DNA of 64,000 bases from CAXMST01 sp963712765. Its GTDB lineage: Bacteria; Actinomycetota; Thermoleophilia; Solirubrobacterales; 70-9. A model generated the notes under the pieces. The model was not told where the DNA came from and made no database searches. It saw only the letters and a program-made list of their open reading frames with translations. Shown here piece by piece: positions 45,873 to 56,167 of the stretch (positions within the stretch are counted from its first letter, which is position 1; every line of letters begins with the position of its first letter). Made by a program: the position numbers and the translations under genes. The stretch is from positions 186,001-250,000 of the forward strand of contig CAVQIX010000001.1 in assembly GCA_963712765.1 (NCBI GenBank). The letters run 5' to 3'.

Positions 45873-46235
45873 TCAGCCGCGTCCGGTGATCCGATCCCAG
45901 GCTGAACGGAGCTTGCGCTCGAGCTCGGAGTCGGGCTCCTCGCCGGGGTTGGCGCGCATCGTCGCCGGGTTGCCGCTCGGCTGCGGCAGTTGCTCGGCCT
46001 CGGCGGCATCGATGCCGAGCACGACGCCGCGCTCGAAGATCTCGGCCACCTCCGGCGCATCGACGAAACGATGCCCGCCGGGAAGAACGCTCGTGTCGAT
46101 AACGATCCCGTCGAAGATGTCCAGCTTCGGCGCCGCCAAGACGTGCTCGACCCTGCCGAGCTCACGATCGTCGCTGGAGTAGACCGGAGTCCCCTCGGTC
46201 AGGGCGAGGTAGGAGGATGGCGCTCCGAGGTCCAT
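45873..46235 (-). CDS. PRC-barrel-like protein
   Basis: The 120-residue protein begins YLALTEGTPVYSSDDRELGRVEHVLAAPKLDIFDGIVID, the pattern of a PRC-barrel. It then has FVDAPEVAEIFERGVVLGID and a Pro/Glu-rich C-terminus ending in ERKLRSAWDRITGRG. PRC-barrels occur in RNA processing and photosystem assembly; the role here is not known. TAGGGT lies 7 bases before ATG 46235. Confidence 0.7.
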   Translation of the reverse strand: MDLGAPSSYLALTEGTPVYSSDDRELGRVEHVLAAPKLDIFDGIVIDTSVLPGGHRFVDAPEVAEIFERGVVLGIDAAEAEQLPQPSGNPATMRANPGEEPDSELERKLRSAWDRITGRG

Positions 46236-46242
46236 TGCCGGA

Positions 46243-46248
46243 ACCCTA
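46243..46248 (-). promoter_or_regulatory. -10 element TAGGGT for the PRC-barrel gene
   Basis: TAGGGT on the minus strand is 7 bases before ATG 46235, fitting a leaderless transcript. Confidence 0.55.
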
Positions 46249-46324
46249 TCGAGAGGCGTGCGGCCCCCCTGCGGCCCAGGCCGTCGTTCAGAGCGGCTTG
46301 CGCGGCCCCCGGCGGGCAGGCTCA

Positions 46325-48181
46325 CTACTGGCTGATCGAGAGCACCCGGTCGGCGCGGACTCCACGGCGAACCGTGCGGGTACCGTCCGGCCAGATCACC
46401 GTCAGACGCTTGATCCGGGATCTGCCGCCAAGGCCGAAGTAGAGGCGATGGTCGCCGCGTGAGTGGCGCGAGCTGTCGCTCTGGCCAACCCATTGGGTCA
46501 GGTGTTTGCCGGCGGCGCGGAGCCGCACCTCGGCGCCGATCGCATCGGTGTTACGCCCACTCGCGGTGAGATCGACGTGCAGCCAGTGGTTGTCGCCGCC
46601 CCTGGTCTCGAACAGCCTGACCGCGCGTTCGAGCCTGCCCTCGCGCTTGTAGGCGAGGAGCAGGTCGCGATCGCCGTCGTTCTCGAGGTCGAACCAGACG
46701 GTCGGGGCGAAGACCCCGCCCGCCTCGGGAACGGCGCCGACGCCGTTGCCGCGGAAGCTCCCGCTCGATTGCTGGCGGAAGAACCCGTCGGGAACGGTGT
46801 GCAGGTCGCTGCGTCCATCGTTGTTGTGGTCGACCCAGGCGGCGGTTGCCGATCGCTCCGGCAGCCCCAGGGTCTCCGGGGGGAGGCTGCGGAGCCTGCC
46901 CCCGCGGTTGACCAGCAGAGCGTTGCCGGCAGGCGAGGAGGCGAAGACGTCCTGGTCGCCGTCGTTTTCGTAGTCGGCCACCACCAGCCCCCGGACGCTC
47001 CCGCCCGAGGCGCGCCGGATGCGATAGAGGCGCTCGAAGTCGTCGCTTCGGCGGCGGTATACGAGCACCGTGAAGGTCGTGCCACGCGCGATCAGCAACT
47101 CCGGACGCCGGTTGCCGTGCAGATCCGACCAGCGATACTCGGTCCCCTGCGAGGGGTTGCCGTCGCCGAGCGACGCCGAGACATCGGCGAAGGTGCCGTC
47201 GACGAGCTGGCGGTAGAGCTTCGGCTCGTCGTCGGCGCAGCTCGAGAAAAGGTCGAGCAGACCGTCGCCGTCGTAGTCGACGGTCTCGGCCGTACGACCG
47301 CGGCACAGGCCCTTGCTGACCCCGAGGCTCTCGCGCCGCTCCTCGAAGATGGTTCCGCTGTTGATCAGCAGCTCGTCCTGGATCAGGCCCTCGTACTTAC
47401 CGATCTGGCCCTTGTTGCCGCCGCTGATCACCCAGGCGTCTCGGAGTCCGTCGCCGTTCAGATCGGCGATCGCAATCCCGTGACGGTCGGGCAGCCGCAG
47501 CTCGAAGCTGCGCGTGGTCGGGGTCACCGCCCGCGAGCCGATGAACACCTGGGTCAGCGGCAGCGGCTGGCTGATCTGGACCCGGACGGGGACGTCGAGG
47601 AAGGGCGGATCCAAAAGCACGCGCGAGCCGTCGGCCGGCAGCTCGAAATCGACCCGCGTGATCGGCGGCTCCGCGCCCGCGTTCCTGCGCAGGGCGACCG
47701 CGGCGTTCTCCTTGTCGGCGACCGAGACGCCGGTGCGGAACCGGAGCGATCCGGCCAGCGGCTGATCGCCCGCGAACTCGCCGACGCGCCGGACCTCGTA
47801 GCGACCCCTGGAGCGGCCGTAGATGTAGAGGCCCGGGCGCGAGCGATCGGGTGCGCGGGTGATGTCGGCGAGGCCGGGGAACTCCTCGTCGTGGTCGAGC
47901 CCGCTGGCGATGATCTGATCCGAGAAGCGGCCGTTGCCGCGGTTGCGCAGTAGCGAGGAGGCCTGCGAGTGGTTGGTGGTGAAGACGTCGGAGAAGCCGT
48001 CGCGATCGTAGTCGGCGATCCCGAGATCGAACAGGTTCTTGTTCTCGATCGCGATCCGGCGGGGCTCGAGCTCGATCCCAGCGACCGCCGGTGGGGCCAT
48101 CGCGAACGCGGCAAGGAGTCCGCCGAGCAGGGCGACGGCCGCCCGCCGGCCCCTCGTTCGCTGTTGTGAGTCGCTCTGCAT
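46325..48181 (-). CDS. Secreted FG-GAP repeat protein with ASPIC/UnbV domain
   Basis: The 618-residue protein has a signal peptide (to about residue 34), then FG-GAP loops (IADYDRDGFSDVFTTNH, ADLNGDGLRDAWVI, DYDGDGLLDLFSS, DYENDGDQDVFAS, DHNNDGRSDLHTV, DLENDGDRDLLLA) and a C-terminal ASPIC/UnbV domain (GAEVRLRAAGKHLTQWVGQSD, RLYFGLGGRSRIKRLTVIWPDG). Such proteins are exported and thought to bind other surface partners through the propeller. It is the intact paralogue of the frameshifted gene at 35437. The upstream frame to 48511 runs antisense to ettA and is rejected. Confidence 0.88.
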   Translation of the reverse strand: MQSDSQQRTRGRRAAVALLGGLLAAFAMAPPAVAGIELEPRRIAIENKNLFDLGIADYDRDGFSDVFTTNHSQASSLLRNRGNGRFSDQIIASGLDHDEEFPGLADITRAPDRSRPGLYIYGRSRGRYEVRRVGEFAGDQPLAGSLRFRTGVSVADKENAAVALRRNAGAEPPITRVDFELPADGSRVLLDPPFLDVPVRVQISQPLPLTQVFIGSRAVTPTTRSFELRLPDRHGIAIADLNGDGLRDAWVISGGNKGQIGKYEGLIQDELLINSGTIFEERRESLGVSKGLCRGRTAETVDYDGDGLLDLFSSCADDEPKLYRQLVDGTFADVSASLGDGNPSQGTEYRWSDLHGNRRPELLIARGTTFTVLVYRRRSDDFERLYRIRRASGGSVRGLVVADYENDGDQDVFASSPAGNALLVNRGGRLRSLPPETLGLPERSATAAWVDHNNDGRSDLHTVPDGFFRQQSSGSFRGNGVGAVPEAGGVFAPTVWFDLENDGDRDLLLAYKREGRLERAVRLFETRGGDNHWLHVDLTASGRNTDAIGAEVRLRAAGKHLTQWVGQSDSSRHSRGDHRLYFGLGGRSRIKRLTVIWPDGTRTVRRGVRADRVLSISQ

Positions 48182-48295
48182 CCGCCGTCTGTCCGCTTCG
48201 GCACCGATGTTGGCCCTCCTCCGATCGACCGGGCCCCTGGCGCCCCAGGCGACCGAATTGTTGCAGCGCGCCACTGCCACATGGGCCCGAGGCCC

Positions 48296-48301
48296 TAATC
48301 T
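48296..48301 (+). promoter_or_regulatory. -10 element TAATCT for ettA
   Basis: TAATCT lies 9 bases before the ettA ATG at 48311. Confidence 0.5.
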
Positions 48302-48310
48302 GCGCCGCCG

Positions 48311-49966
<1,656 letters not shown>

Positions 49967-49991
49967 CGGATCCGCGAGACCGCCCGTGCCC

Positions 49992-51776
49992 TCAGCAGGG
50001 GGAGCCGGCGGCCGACGCCAGCGAGCACAGGACCGGCTTGTTGGAGCCGTTGGACGCCTGCAGGCCGAAGCCGCTCTCGGGGCCGTTGCCCGGGCCGGCG
50101 TCGCGCCAGCGGTGGAAGATCGCCGTCGGGATGCCGGGCACCTGGCGGTAGAGCTTGTAGAGGCCGGCGTATACCTTCGCCTGCTGGGCGGCGCTGTAGG
50201 CCTTGCCACCCGAGGCGGTAGTCGAGACGCCGGACTCGGTGATCCAGATGTCCTTGTTCTGGTCGCCGAAGTCGAGCATCACGTCCTTGAGGTCGGCGAG
50301 CTGGGTGCGGATCGCCTCCCGATGGTTGCCCTCGGGGCCGCCGCCGGGGTACGCGTGGTGGCCGATCGCGTCGCTGTGGTTCTTCGCGCCCCGCTTGTAG
50401 ATCTCGCGGAGGAAGTCGTCGTAGCGCTGTTGGCCCGGCTCGTTGTTGGCGTGGGCGGCGAGCCCCGTGGTCAGCACCGCCATCTGCGGCCGAACGGCCT
50501 TGATCGAGTCGTATGCGTGCTCGAGCAGCTTCGAGTACAGAGCCGGGTCGGGGCCACCCTGGAAGAACTTGCTGGTGTTGGCCTCGTTCCAGACCTCGAT
50601 CGCCAGCGCATTCGGGTAGCGGTTGGCTACAGCGGCGGCGAAGTCGCCCCAGTCGCCGAGGTGGGCGGAGCTGGGCGGGAAGGTGAAGCCGCAATCCCCC
50701 GGCCTGGCCCAGCAGGGAGCGCCGGTGATGATCAGCACCGGCTTGACGCCGTGATTGAGCAGCCTGTTGTAGGCGGCGTCGGAGACGGCCCAGTTGTAGC
50801 TGTTCTTGTTCTCCTCGACGTTGTTCCAGGGGATCGACATGCGCGCGGTCGTGGCGCCGATGCCGGCCAGCTCGTCGATCTGGCCGAGCATGCTCTGCCA
50901 GGCCTCGTTGACGCCGAAGTAAGGCCTCGGACCGGGGCTCTTGACCGGGGCCAGATCCGGCGCGTGGAGGTCGCAGGGATCGACCTTGGGGGGTGCGGAG
51001 GGATTCTGGAGGTCGGCGCCGCCCTCGCAGGAGTAGGTCCAGCCTGCGGAGGAGATCGTCGCCCGGTAGTCGCAGGTGATGATGCCGCCGGGACGGCAGT
51101 TGATCTGCCCCGGATTCAGGCCCCGGGAGGTGAGCTTCTTCTTGACCGAGCTCTGCGCCTGCGTCGCCGCCTGGTTGACGCCGCACTTCTTGGTCCTGAT
51201 CGTGACCTTCTTCTTGATGTTCGCCGCGCGACCGACGCAGTCCTCGATCACGTTGAGGCGGAAGTTGAGCGCCTCCCATTTGCACTTGAAGCCGTTGACG
51301 AGGTTCGTGTAGCAGAACACGTAGGTGCTCTCGTAGCCCTTCTTTGCGAGCTGAGCGGGCATGAACTCGTTGTTCTTGGTCGCGCCCTTGTCGACCTTGC
51401 AGCTGGTCTGGCGGAACTTGAGCCGCTGCCTCTTGCGCTTGCCGATCAGCTCGCCCTCGCCACGGCAGGTCCGGGTGGTGCCGGCCGAATCGAGCTGAGC
51501 CGAGGCCCATTTGCACTTCGCGTAGCGGCCGGGGGGCTTGTGCGGCTTGCCCTTCATCCGGCAGCTGACCTTGATCGGCTGGGCACCCTGGCTGCGGATC
51601 TCCTTCTTGATCGCCTTCTTCGCATTGCCGAGCTTGCCCGCCTCGGCGCCCGACGCAACGACCAGCGAGAGGCCGAGCGCGGCGATCAGGGCGGCTACAG
51701 CGACAGCGACAACCCCAAGCGGACGAGCGGCCAGAGCCGCGCGCGTAGCATCGATCAGTCCGGGTCCCACGGTCAT
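49992..51776 (-). CDS. Secreted GH39-like glycosidase with three-fold Cys repeat
   Basis: The 594-residue exported protein has a signal peptide (to about 46). Residues about 50-268 contain three copies of a four-Cys unit (Cys72/88/104/126, 155/165/180/198, 227/235/250/268). Each begins with a KK-x3-S/K-x-G helix, then has Cys, Cys, Cys and a final Cys. The catalytic barrel follows from about 285: RPYFGVNEAWQSMLGQIDE, IEVWNEANTSKFF (Glu398, acid/base) and IWITESGVST (Glu514, nucleophile), a clan GH-A layout. The substrate is unknown. GGAG precedes ATG 51776. It lies beside a second GH39-like gene on the same strand. Confidence 0.85.
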   Translation of the reverse strand: MTVGPGLIDATRAALAARPLGVVAVAVAALIAALGLSLVVASGAEAGKLGNAKKAIKKEIRSQGAQPIKVSCRMKGKPHKPPGRYAKCKWASAQLDSAGTTRTCRGEGELIGKRKRQRLKFRQTSCKVDKGATKNNEFMPAQLAKKGYESTYVFCYTNLVNGFKCKWEALNFRLNVIEDCVGRAANIKKKVTIRTKKCGVNQAATQAQSSVKKKLTSRGLNPGQINCRPGGIITCDYRATISSAGWTYSCEGGADLQNPSAPPKVDPCDLHAPDLAPVKSPGPRPYFGVNEAWQSMLGQIDELAGIGATTARMSIPWNNVEENKNSYNWAVSDAAYNRLLNHGVKPVLIITGAPCWARPGDCGFTFPPSSAHLGDWGDFAAAVANRYPNALAIEVWNEANTSKFFQGGPDPALYSKLLEHAYDSIKAVRPQMAVLTTGLAAHANNEPGQQRYDDFLREIYKRGAKNHSDAIGHHAYPGGGPEGNHREAIRTQLADLKDVMLDFGDQNKDIWITESGVSTTASGGKAYSAAQQAKVYAGLYKLYRQVPGIPTAIFHRWRDAGPGNGPESGFGLQASNGSNKPVLCSLASAAGSPC

Positions 51777-51891
51777 GGGACTCCGATCGGCCCTTCAGCA
51801 CCGCGCCTTGAGCGGTGGGCGGCGGATTGGACATCCGGCCGTTCAGGGATTCCTGCGCCCAGCGCGGGTCCCGGAGCGAGCGTGGCGGACT

Positions 51892-53373
51892 TCACCCTCG
51901 TGTGATCCGCTTCCTCGGTACCCCCCAGCGGAAGCTCCGCTCGCCGTCGACCTTTGCCCAGAGCTTCGACCCACGCCGCATCATGATCCGCTCGACGACG
52001 ACCTCGCCGGCCGCCACCCGTTCGCGGTGCAGCGTCTTGGCCGCGCCGCGCTTGCGGCCAACCACGACCTTCAGCCTGCCCGCGGCCGGCGAACGTGTCC
52101 ATACCGAGATCCGCTTGCGGCTGATCCGATCGGCAACGAACGGAAACCGGGTCGCCTTGTAGGACATCTTCCTGCTGCCGTCGGAGAACAGCACCCCCGC
52201 GCCCCAGCCGAGCCTCGGACTGGCGCTGACGGTCTCGCTGTCGCGGATCTGGAACAGCAACCCGACATCGACCTTGAACCGCCACAGGAGCCGGATCGCG
52301 TCGGCGATGTTGCGGGCCTGGCTGCGCTCGGTCGGCACGTCGTAGTAGGTGCTTTCGGTGGGTGGGTCGCTCTCCCACCAGAACTCGGTCGCCCAGAGCC
52401 CGCGCTTGAGCCCGGCCGGCAGCACGGTCCCCTCGCGCTCGGCGGTCCGCAGCAGCATGCGGATCTTCGGCATCTCCCGGATCGCCGCATCGCCCTTTAC
52501 CGCCCGCTTGCGGGGGGAGCGCTCTGGGCTGATCGGATGGTGGGAGACGAGATCGAACTTGGCCGGCTCCGGGCACGGCGTTGGCTCGGGGTTGCGACCG
52601 CCGCCGAGGCAGAAGAGGTCGCGGAAGAACCGCAGCGGGCTGACCCTTCGGCTGCCGGGCTTGCCACCATTGGGACCGGTCGAGCCGGCGATGACCTGGG
52701 CGCCCGGCTGTGCCGACTTGACCCCCTCGTAGGTGCCGTTGAGCAGACCCCGGTACATCCGCGGGCCGTTGGCGGCGTTCGACTCGGTCCACTGCGGCGA
52801 GAGGAAGCCGGTCAGGTTGGGCTCGTTCCAGGCCTCGTAGAGGGCCACCCTCGGCAGCGCCACCGCGCCCGGGGCCGGCCGGAAGCTGCCGTCGTAGCGC
52901 CGGGCGAGGGCATACGCGAAGTCGCGGATCCGATCCGGATCGGGGTCCCAGGTACCGTCGGGCGCGAAGGCCTCGATGCCCGGGTTGTCGGGGCCCTCGG
53001 CCCACTTCGGGGCCGAGTGGATCGTCAGCAGCACCTCCAGGTCGCGCGCGTCGGCGTCTCGGACCGCGTTGTCGAGGCGATTGAAGAAGTAGGCCGGATC
53101 GGCGGGGTTGCGCGGGTCCGCCGGGTCGCTCGTCTCGATCTTCGACCAGCGGGCGCCGATCCGGGCGTAGCTGGAGCCGATCTCCGCGGCGGTCTCGAAG
53201 GCGATCGCGCGCTGCTCGGAATCGTTGTTGATGAACCTGGCCTGGTCGGAGAAGCCGAGGGCGATGCCGCGCTCGGCCGCGGTCGCGCCGGGCGGGAGCG
53301 CAAGGAGCAGCAACGCCGCGCCGAGCAATACCGCGCGAGCGACGGTGTGCCTGCAGATGACCGCTCGATCCAT
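51892..53373 (-). CDS. Secreted GH39/GH5-like glycosidase
   Basis: The 493-residue exported protein has a signal peptide (to about 33) and a GH-A barrel: FETAAEIGSSYARIGARWSKIE, VLLTIHSAPKWAEG, LYEAWNEPNLTGFLSP (Glu184, acid/base) and GLWATEFWWESDPP (Glu330, nucleophile). The C-terminal ~85 residues form a beta-rich Lys/Arg domain (VWTRSPAAGRLKVVVGRKRG). GGAGG lies just upstream of ATG 53373. It differs from the neighbouring enzyme in lacking the Cys repeat. The substrate is unknown; a plant or microbial beta-glycan is likely. Confidence 0.82.
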   Translation of the reverse strand: MDRAVICRHTVARAVLLGAALLLLALPPGATAAERGIALGFSDQARFINNDSEQRAIAFETAAEIGSSYARIGARWSKIETSDPADPRNPADPAYFFNRLDNAVRDADARDLEVLLTIHSAPKWAEGPDNPGIEAFAPDGTWDPDPDRIRDFAYALARRYDGSFRPAPGAVALPRVALYEAWNEPNLTGFLSPQWTESNAANGPRMYRGLLNGTYEGVKSAQPGAQVIAGSTGPNGGKPGSRRVSPLRFFRDLFCLGGGRNPEPTPCPEPAKFDLVSHHPISPERSPRKRAVKGDAAIREMPKIRMLLRTAEREGTVLPAGLKRGLWATEFWWESDPPTESTYYDVPTERSQARNIADAIRLLWRFKVDVGLLFQIRDSETVSASPRLGWGAGVLFSDGSRKMSYKATRFPFVADRISRKRISVWTRSPAAGRLKVVVGRKRGAAKTLHRERVAAGEVVVERIMMRRGSKLWAKVDGERSFRWGVPRKRITRG

Positions 53374-53475
53374 CCTTCCTCCTCTCGGGCGTCAAGCTAG
53401 CGCAGTCGCCGGCTCGCCCACCCGACGCGGCCCGGCGCGGCGCTTCCGCCCCGGTGCCCGGCCGGATCGCTGCGG

Positions 53476-53481
53476 TAGCCT
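53476..53481 (+). promoter_or_regulatory. -10 element TAGCCT for modA
   Basis: TAGCCT lies 9 bases before the modA ATG. A direct repeat TGCATAGGT (53481-53489, 53492-53500) overlaps it and the start codon. Confidence 0.45.
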
Positions 53482-53490
53482 GCATAGGTA

Positions 53491-54264
53491 ATGCATAGGT
53501 GGAGAGGAACGCTGACCACCGCTCTCGCCCTGGCGGCGATCTGCGGAATGATGACTGCCTGCGACGGTGGCGGGGATCAGCCCGAGCCACTCACCGTTTC
53601 CGCCGCGGCATCGCTGGGCGGCGCCCTCGAGGCCTACGGGTCCTCGTTCGAGGACGGGATGCGGGTCGCGCTCGGCGGCTCCGGCCAGCTCGCCGCCCAG
53701 ATCCGGCAGGGCGCGAAGCCCGACGTCTTCGCCTCGGCCAGCCCGACCTACCCACGCGCCCTGGCGAGGGAGGGCCTCGCCGGCGAACCGGTCGAGTTCG
53801 CCCGCAACCGACTCGTACTGATCGCCGCGCCGGGAGCGGGGATCGACTCGCTCGCCGAGCTCGAGGCGCCCGGCACCGACCTCGTGATCGGGGCCGAAGG
53901 AGTACCGGTCGGCGACTACGCCCGTGCGCTGATCGAGCGGCTGCCCCCCGACCGGGGCGCCGCGATCATCGCCAACGTCCGCTCCCGGGAATCCGACGTC
54001 CGCGGGGTCGTCGGCAAGGTGGTGCAGGGTGCGGCGGACGCCGGCTTTGTCTACGCCTCCGACGCCGGCGCCGCCGAGCCGGAGGTAGTGACGGTTGAGA
54101 TCCCGGAGGATCTCTCCCCCCGGGTCACCTACTCGGCCGCCGTGGTCGAAGGGAGCTCGGAGCCGCAGCGCGCGCGGGCCTTCGTCGACGGCCTGACGAC
54201 GGCGGCCGGGCGCCGGGCGCTGATCGCCGCCGGGCTGAGCCCGATCTCCGGAGGTCGGCGATGA
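53491..54264 (+). CDS. modA: Molybdate ABC transporter, binding lipoprotein ModA
   Basis: The 257-residue solute-binding lipoprotein has a lipobox MTAC. LTVSAAASLGGALEAYG is the ModA N-terminal signature; GGSGQLAAQIRQGAKPDVFASA, LVIGAEGVPVGDYAR and DAGFVYASDA hold the oxyanion site. It delivers molybdate or tungstate to the permease. The stop overlaps modB by ATGA, and the operon continues to modC. No ModE-type regulator is seen in the window. Confidence 0.93.
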   Translation: MHRWRGTLTTALALAAICGMMTACDGGGDQPEPLTVSAAASLGGALEAYGSSFEDGMRVALGGSGQLAAQIRQGAKPDVFASASPTYPRALAREGLAGEPVEFARNRLVLIAAPGAGIDSLAELEAPGTDLVIGAEGVPVGDYARALIERLPPDRGAAIIANVRSRESDVRGVVGKVVQGAADAGFVYASDAGAAEPEVVTVEIPEDLSPRVTYSAAVVEGSSEPQRARAFVDGLTTAAGRRALIAAGLSPISGGRR

Positions 54265-55073
54265 GAATCGGCTGGTTCGGGCTCACGCTCGCGGGCGCCC
54301 TGATCGTGACGCTCGTCTTCCTCACCCTCCCGATCGCCGCGATATTCCTCGAGGCCGGTCCCGCCGACCTGCTGGCCAGCCTAGGGGACGAACAGGCCCT
54401 CGACGCGCTGCGCCTGAGCCTGCTCACCTCGACGATCGCGCTCGCGCTGATCGTCGCGATCGGCACCCCGGCGGCCTACCTGCTCGCGACCCGGTCGTTC
54501 CGTGGCCGCGGAGCCGTGATCACGCTGATCGAACTGCCGCTGGTCGTCCCTCCCGCCGTCGCCGGGATCGCGCTCCTCGCCGCCTTCGGACCGAGCGGGC
54601 TGCTCGGCGGGGTGGTCGAGGGGGCGGGGATCAGGCTCGTCTTCGAGACCGCCGGGGTCGTCGTCGCCCTGACCTTCGTCGCCAGCCCCTTCTACATCCG
54701 CCAGGCGCAGAGCGCCTTCGAGGCAATCGACCCCGACTGGCTCGGGGCCGCCCGCACGCTGGGCGCAGGCGAAGCCAGGGCCTTCACCACGATCGCGGTG
54801 CCGGCGGCGAGCGGCGGCCTGCTGGCCGGAGGGGCGCTCGCCTGGGGACGGGCGCTGGGGGAGTTCGGAGCGACGATCATCTTCGCCGGCTCCCTTCAGG
54901 ACGTGACGCAGACGGCGCCGCTGGCGATCCTCGAGCTCTTCTCCTCCGACTTCGACGCCGCCCTGGCCCTCTCAGCGGTCCTGATCGGGTTCTCGGCGGC
55001 GCTGCTGGCGACGATCAAGCTCGTCGGCCCAGGCCGACCCCGAGAGCGACCGACCGGAGGTGGCCTTGCTTGA
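54261..55073 (+). CDS. modB: Molybdate ABC transporter, permease ModB
   Basis: The 270-residue permease has five or six membrane segments and the ABC permease EAA motif (EAIDPDWLGAARTLGAGEARAFTTIAVPAASGG). ATG 54261 overlaps modA's TGA (ATGA), and its stop lies inside modC's start region. RGRGAVITLIELPLVVPPAVAGIALL is a ModB-like segment. Confidence 0.93.
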   Translation: MRIGWFGLTLAGALIVTLVFLTLPIAAIFLEAGPADLLASLGDEQALDALRLSLLTSTIALALIVAIGTPAAYLLATRSFRGRGAVITLIELPLVVPPAVAGIALLAAFGPSGLLGGVVEGAGIRLVFETAGVVVALTFVASPFYIRQAQSAFEAIDPDWLGAARTLGAGEARAFTTIAVPAASGGLLAGGALAWGRALGEFGATIIFAGSLQDVTQTAPLAILELFSSDFDAALALSAVLIGFSAALLATIKLVGPGRPRERPTGGGLA

Positions 55074-56133
55074 GGCCGAGATCGCGACCGCCCGGCGCGG
55101 GCTGGAGATCGATGTCTCGTTGATGGTCGAGGCGGGATCGCCGCTGGCCCTCGTCGGGCCCTCGGGCGCCGGCAAGAGCACCGTTCTCGCCGCGATCGCC
55201 GGACTCCACGAGCCGCGCCGGGGCCGGATCAGCTGTGGCGGAGTCAACTGGCTCGACTCCGGCGCCTCGAAGTCCCTCGCCCCCGAGCAGCGGCGCTGCG
55301 GCTACGTCTTTCAGGGATACGCCCTCTTCGGCCATCTCAGCGCCCGGCGAAACGTCGCCTACGGGCTCGGCCACCTCCCCCGCCGCGAACGGAGGGCCGC
55401 CGCGACCGCGCTGCTGGGCCGCTTCGGGGTCGCCGCGCTGGCCGAGGCGAAGCCCGGCGACCTCTCCGGCGGCGAGCGCCAGCGGGTCGCGCTGGCGCGC
55501 GCCCTCGGCTCGCGTCCGCGAGCGCTGTTGCTGGACGAGCCGCTGGCGGCGCTGGATGCGACCACGCGGGCAGCGGCGAGGCGGGAGTTGATCGAGCTGA
55601 TCGGAGAGGCAGGGGTGCCGAGCATCCTGGTCACCCACGATTTCACCGAGGCCAGCGCCCTGGCCGGGCGGGTAGCCGTGATCGAGTCGGGCCGGATCGT
55701 CCAGTCGGACTCCCCCGGCGAGCTCGCGGCACGGCCCGCCACGAGCTTCGTCGCCGAGATCACCGGCTCCAGTGTCCTCACCGGTCACAGCCGGGGCCAT
55801 TCCACGGGTCCGACGGAGGTCACGCTCCGCGGAGGCGCGTCGGTGCTCAGCACCGACCCCTCCGAATCGGGGCCGGTGTCGATCTCGGTCCACCCCTGGG
55901 ACATCTCCCTCGAGCCGCCCGGCAGCCCGGCGCGCGGCTCCCAGCAGAACCGGCTCCCGGGAATCGTCCGATCGGTCGCCCCGATCGGCAGCAGGGTGAG
56001 GATCGGCCTCGATGTCGGACAGCCCCTGATAGCCGAGATCACCGAGGTCGCGCGCCAGAGCCTCGGCCTGCATCCGGGCTCCGAGGTGATCGCGGCCTGG
56101 AAGGCCGCCGCTACACGTTTGATCCCGCGCTAG
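55060..56133 (+). CDS. modC: Molybdate ABC transporter, ATPase ModC
   Basis: The 357-residue ATPase has Walker A GPSGAGKST, a Q-loop in VFQGYALFGHLSARRNVAYGL, signature LSGGERQR, Walker B LLLDEPLAALD and H-loop VTHDFTEAS. The C-terminal ~120 residues form a TOBE-like oxyanion domain (VRSVAPIGSRVRIGLDVGQPL). GTG 55060 overlaps modB by 14 bases; TTG 55066 with GGAGG upstream is an alternative start. A strong hairpin ends the operon. Confidence 0.92.
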   Translation: MALLEAEIATARRGLEIDVSLMVEAGSPLALVGPSGAGKSTVLAAIAGLHEPRRGRISCGGVNWLDSGASKSLAPEQRRCGYVFQGYALFGHLSARRNVAYGLGHLPRRERRAAATALLGRFGVAALAEAKPGDLSGGERQRVALARALGSRPRALLLDEPLAALDATTRAAARRELIELIGEAGVPSILVTHDFTEASALAGRVAVIESGRIVQSDSPGELAARPATSFVAEITGSSVLTGHSRGHSTGPTEVTLRGGASVLSTDPSESGPVSISVHPWDISLEPPGSPARGSQQNRLPGIVRSVAPIGSRVRIGLDVGQPLIAEITEVARQSLGLHPGSEVIAAWKAAATRLIPR

Positions 56134-56155
56134 CGGGCCGGCATCCGCCGGCCCG
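56134..56155. terminator. Bidirectional hairpin terminator after modC
   Basis: CGGGCCGGC-ATCC-GCCGGCCCG is a perfect 9-bp stem with a 4-base loop, directly after the modC stop and before the convergent secreted-protein gene. Confidence 0.75.
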
Positions 56156-56167
56156 GGTTACGGTCGA

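Noticed and set aside
46463..47953. 496-residue plus-strand frame
   Set aside because: It is antisense to the intact FG-GAP/ASPIC gene and has low-complexity Val/Ala/Asp composition.
53398..53490. Moco-type riboswitch upstream of modA
   Set aside because: The 92-base region has no recognisable conserved Moco-motif stems, and the promoter geometry predicts almost no leader.
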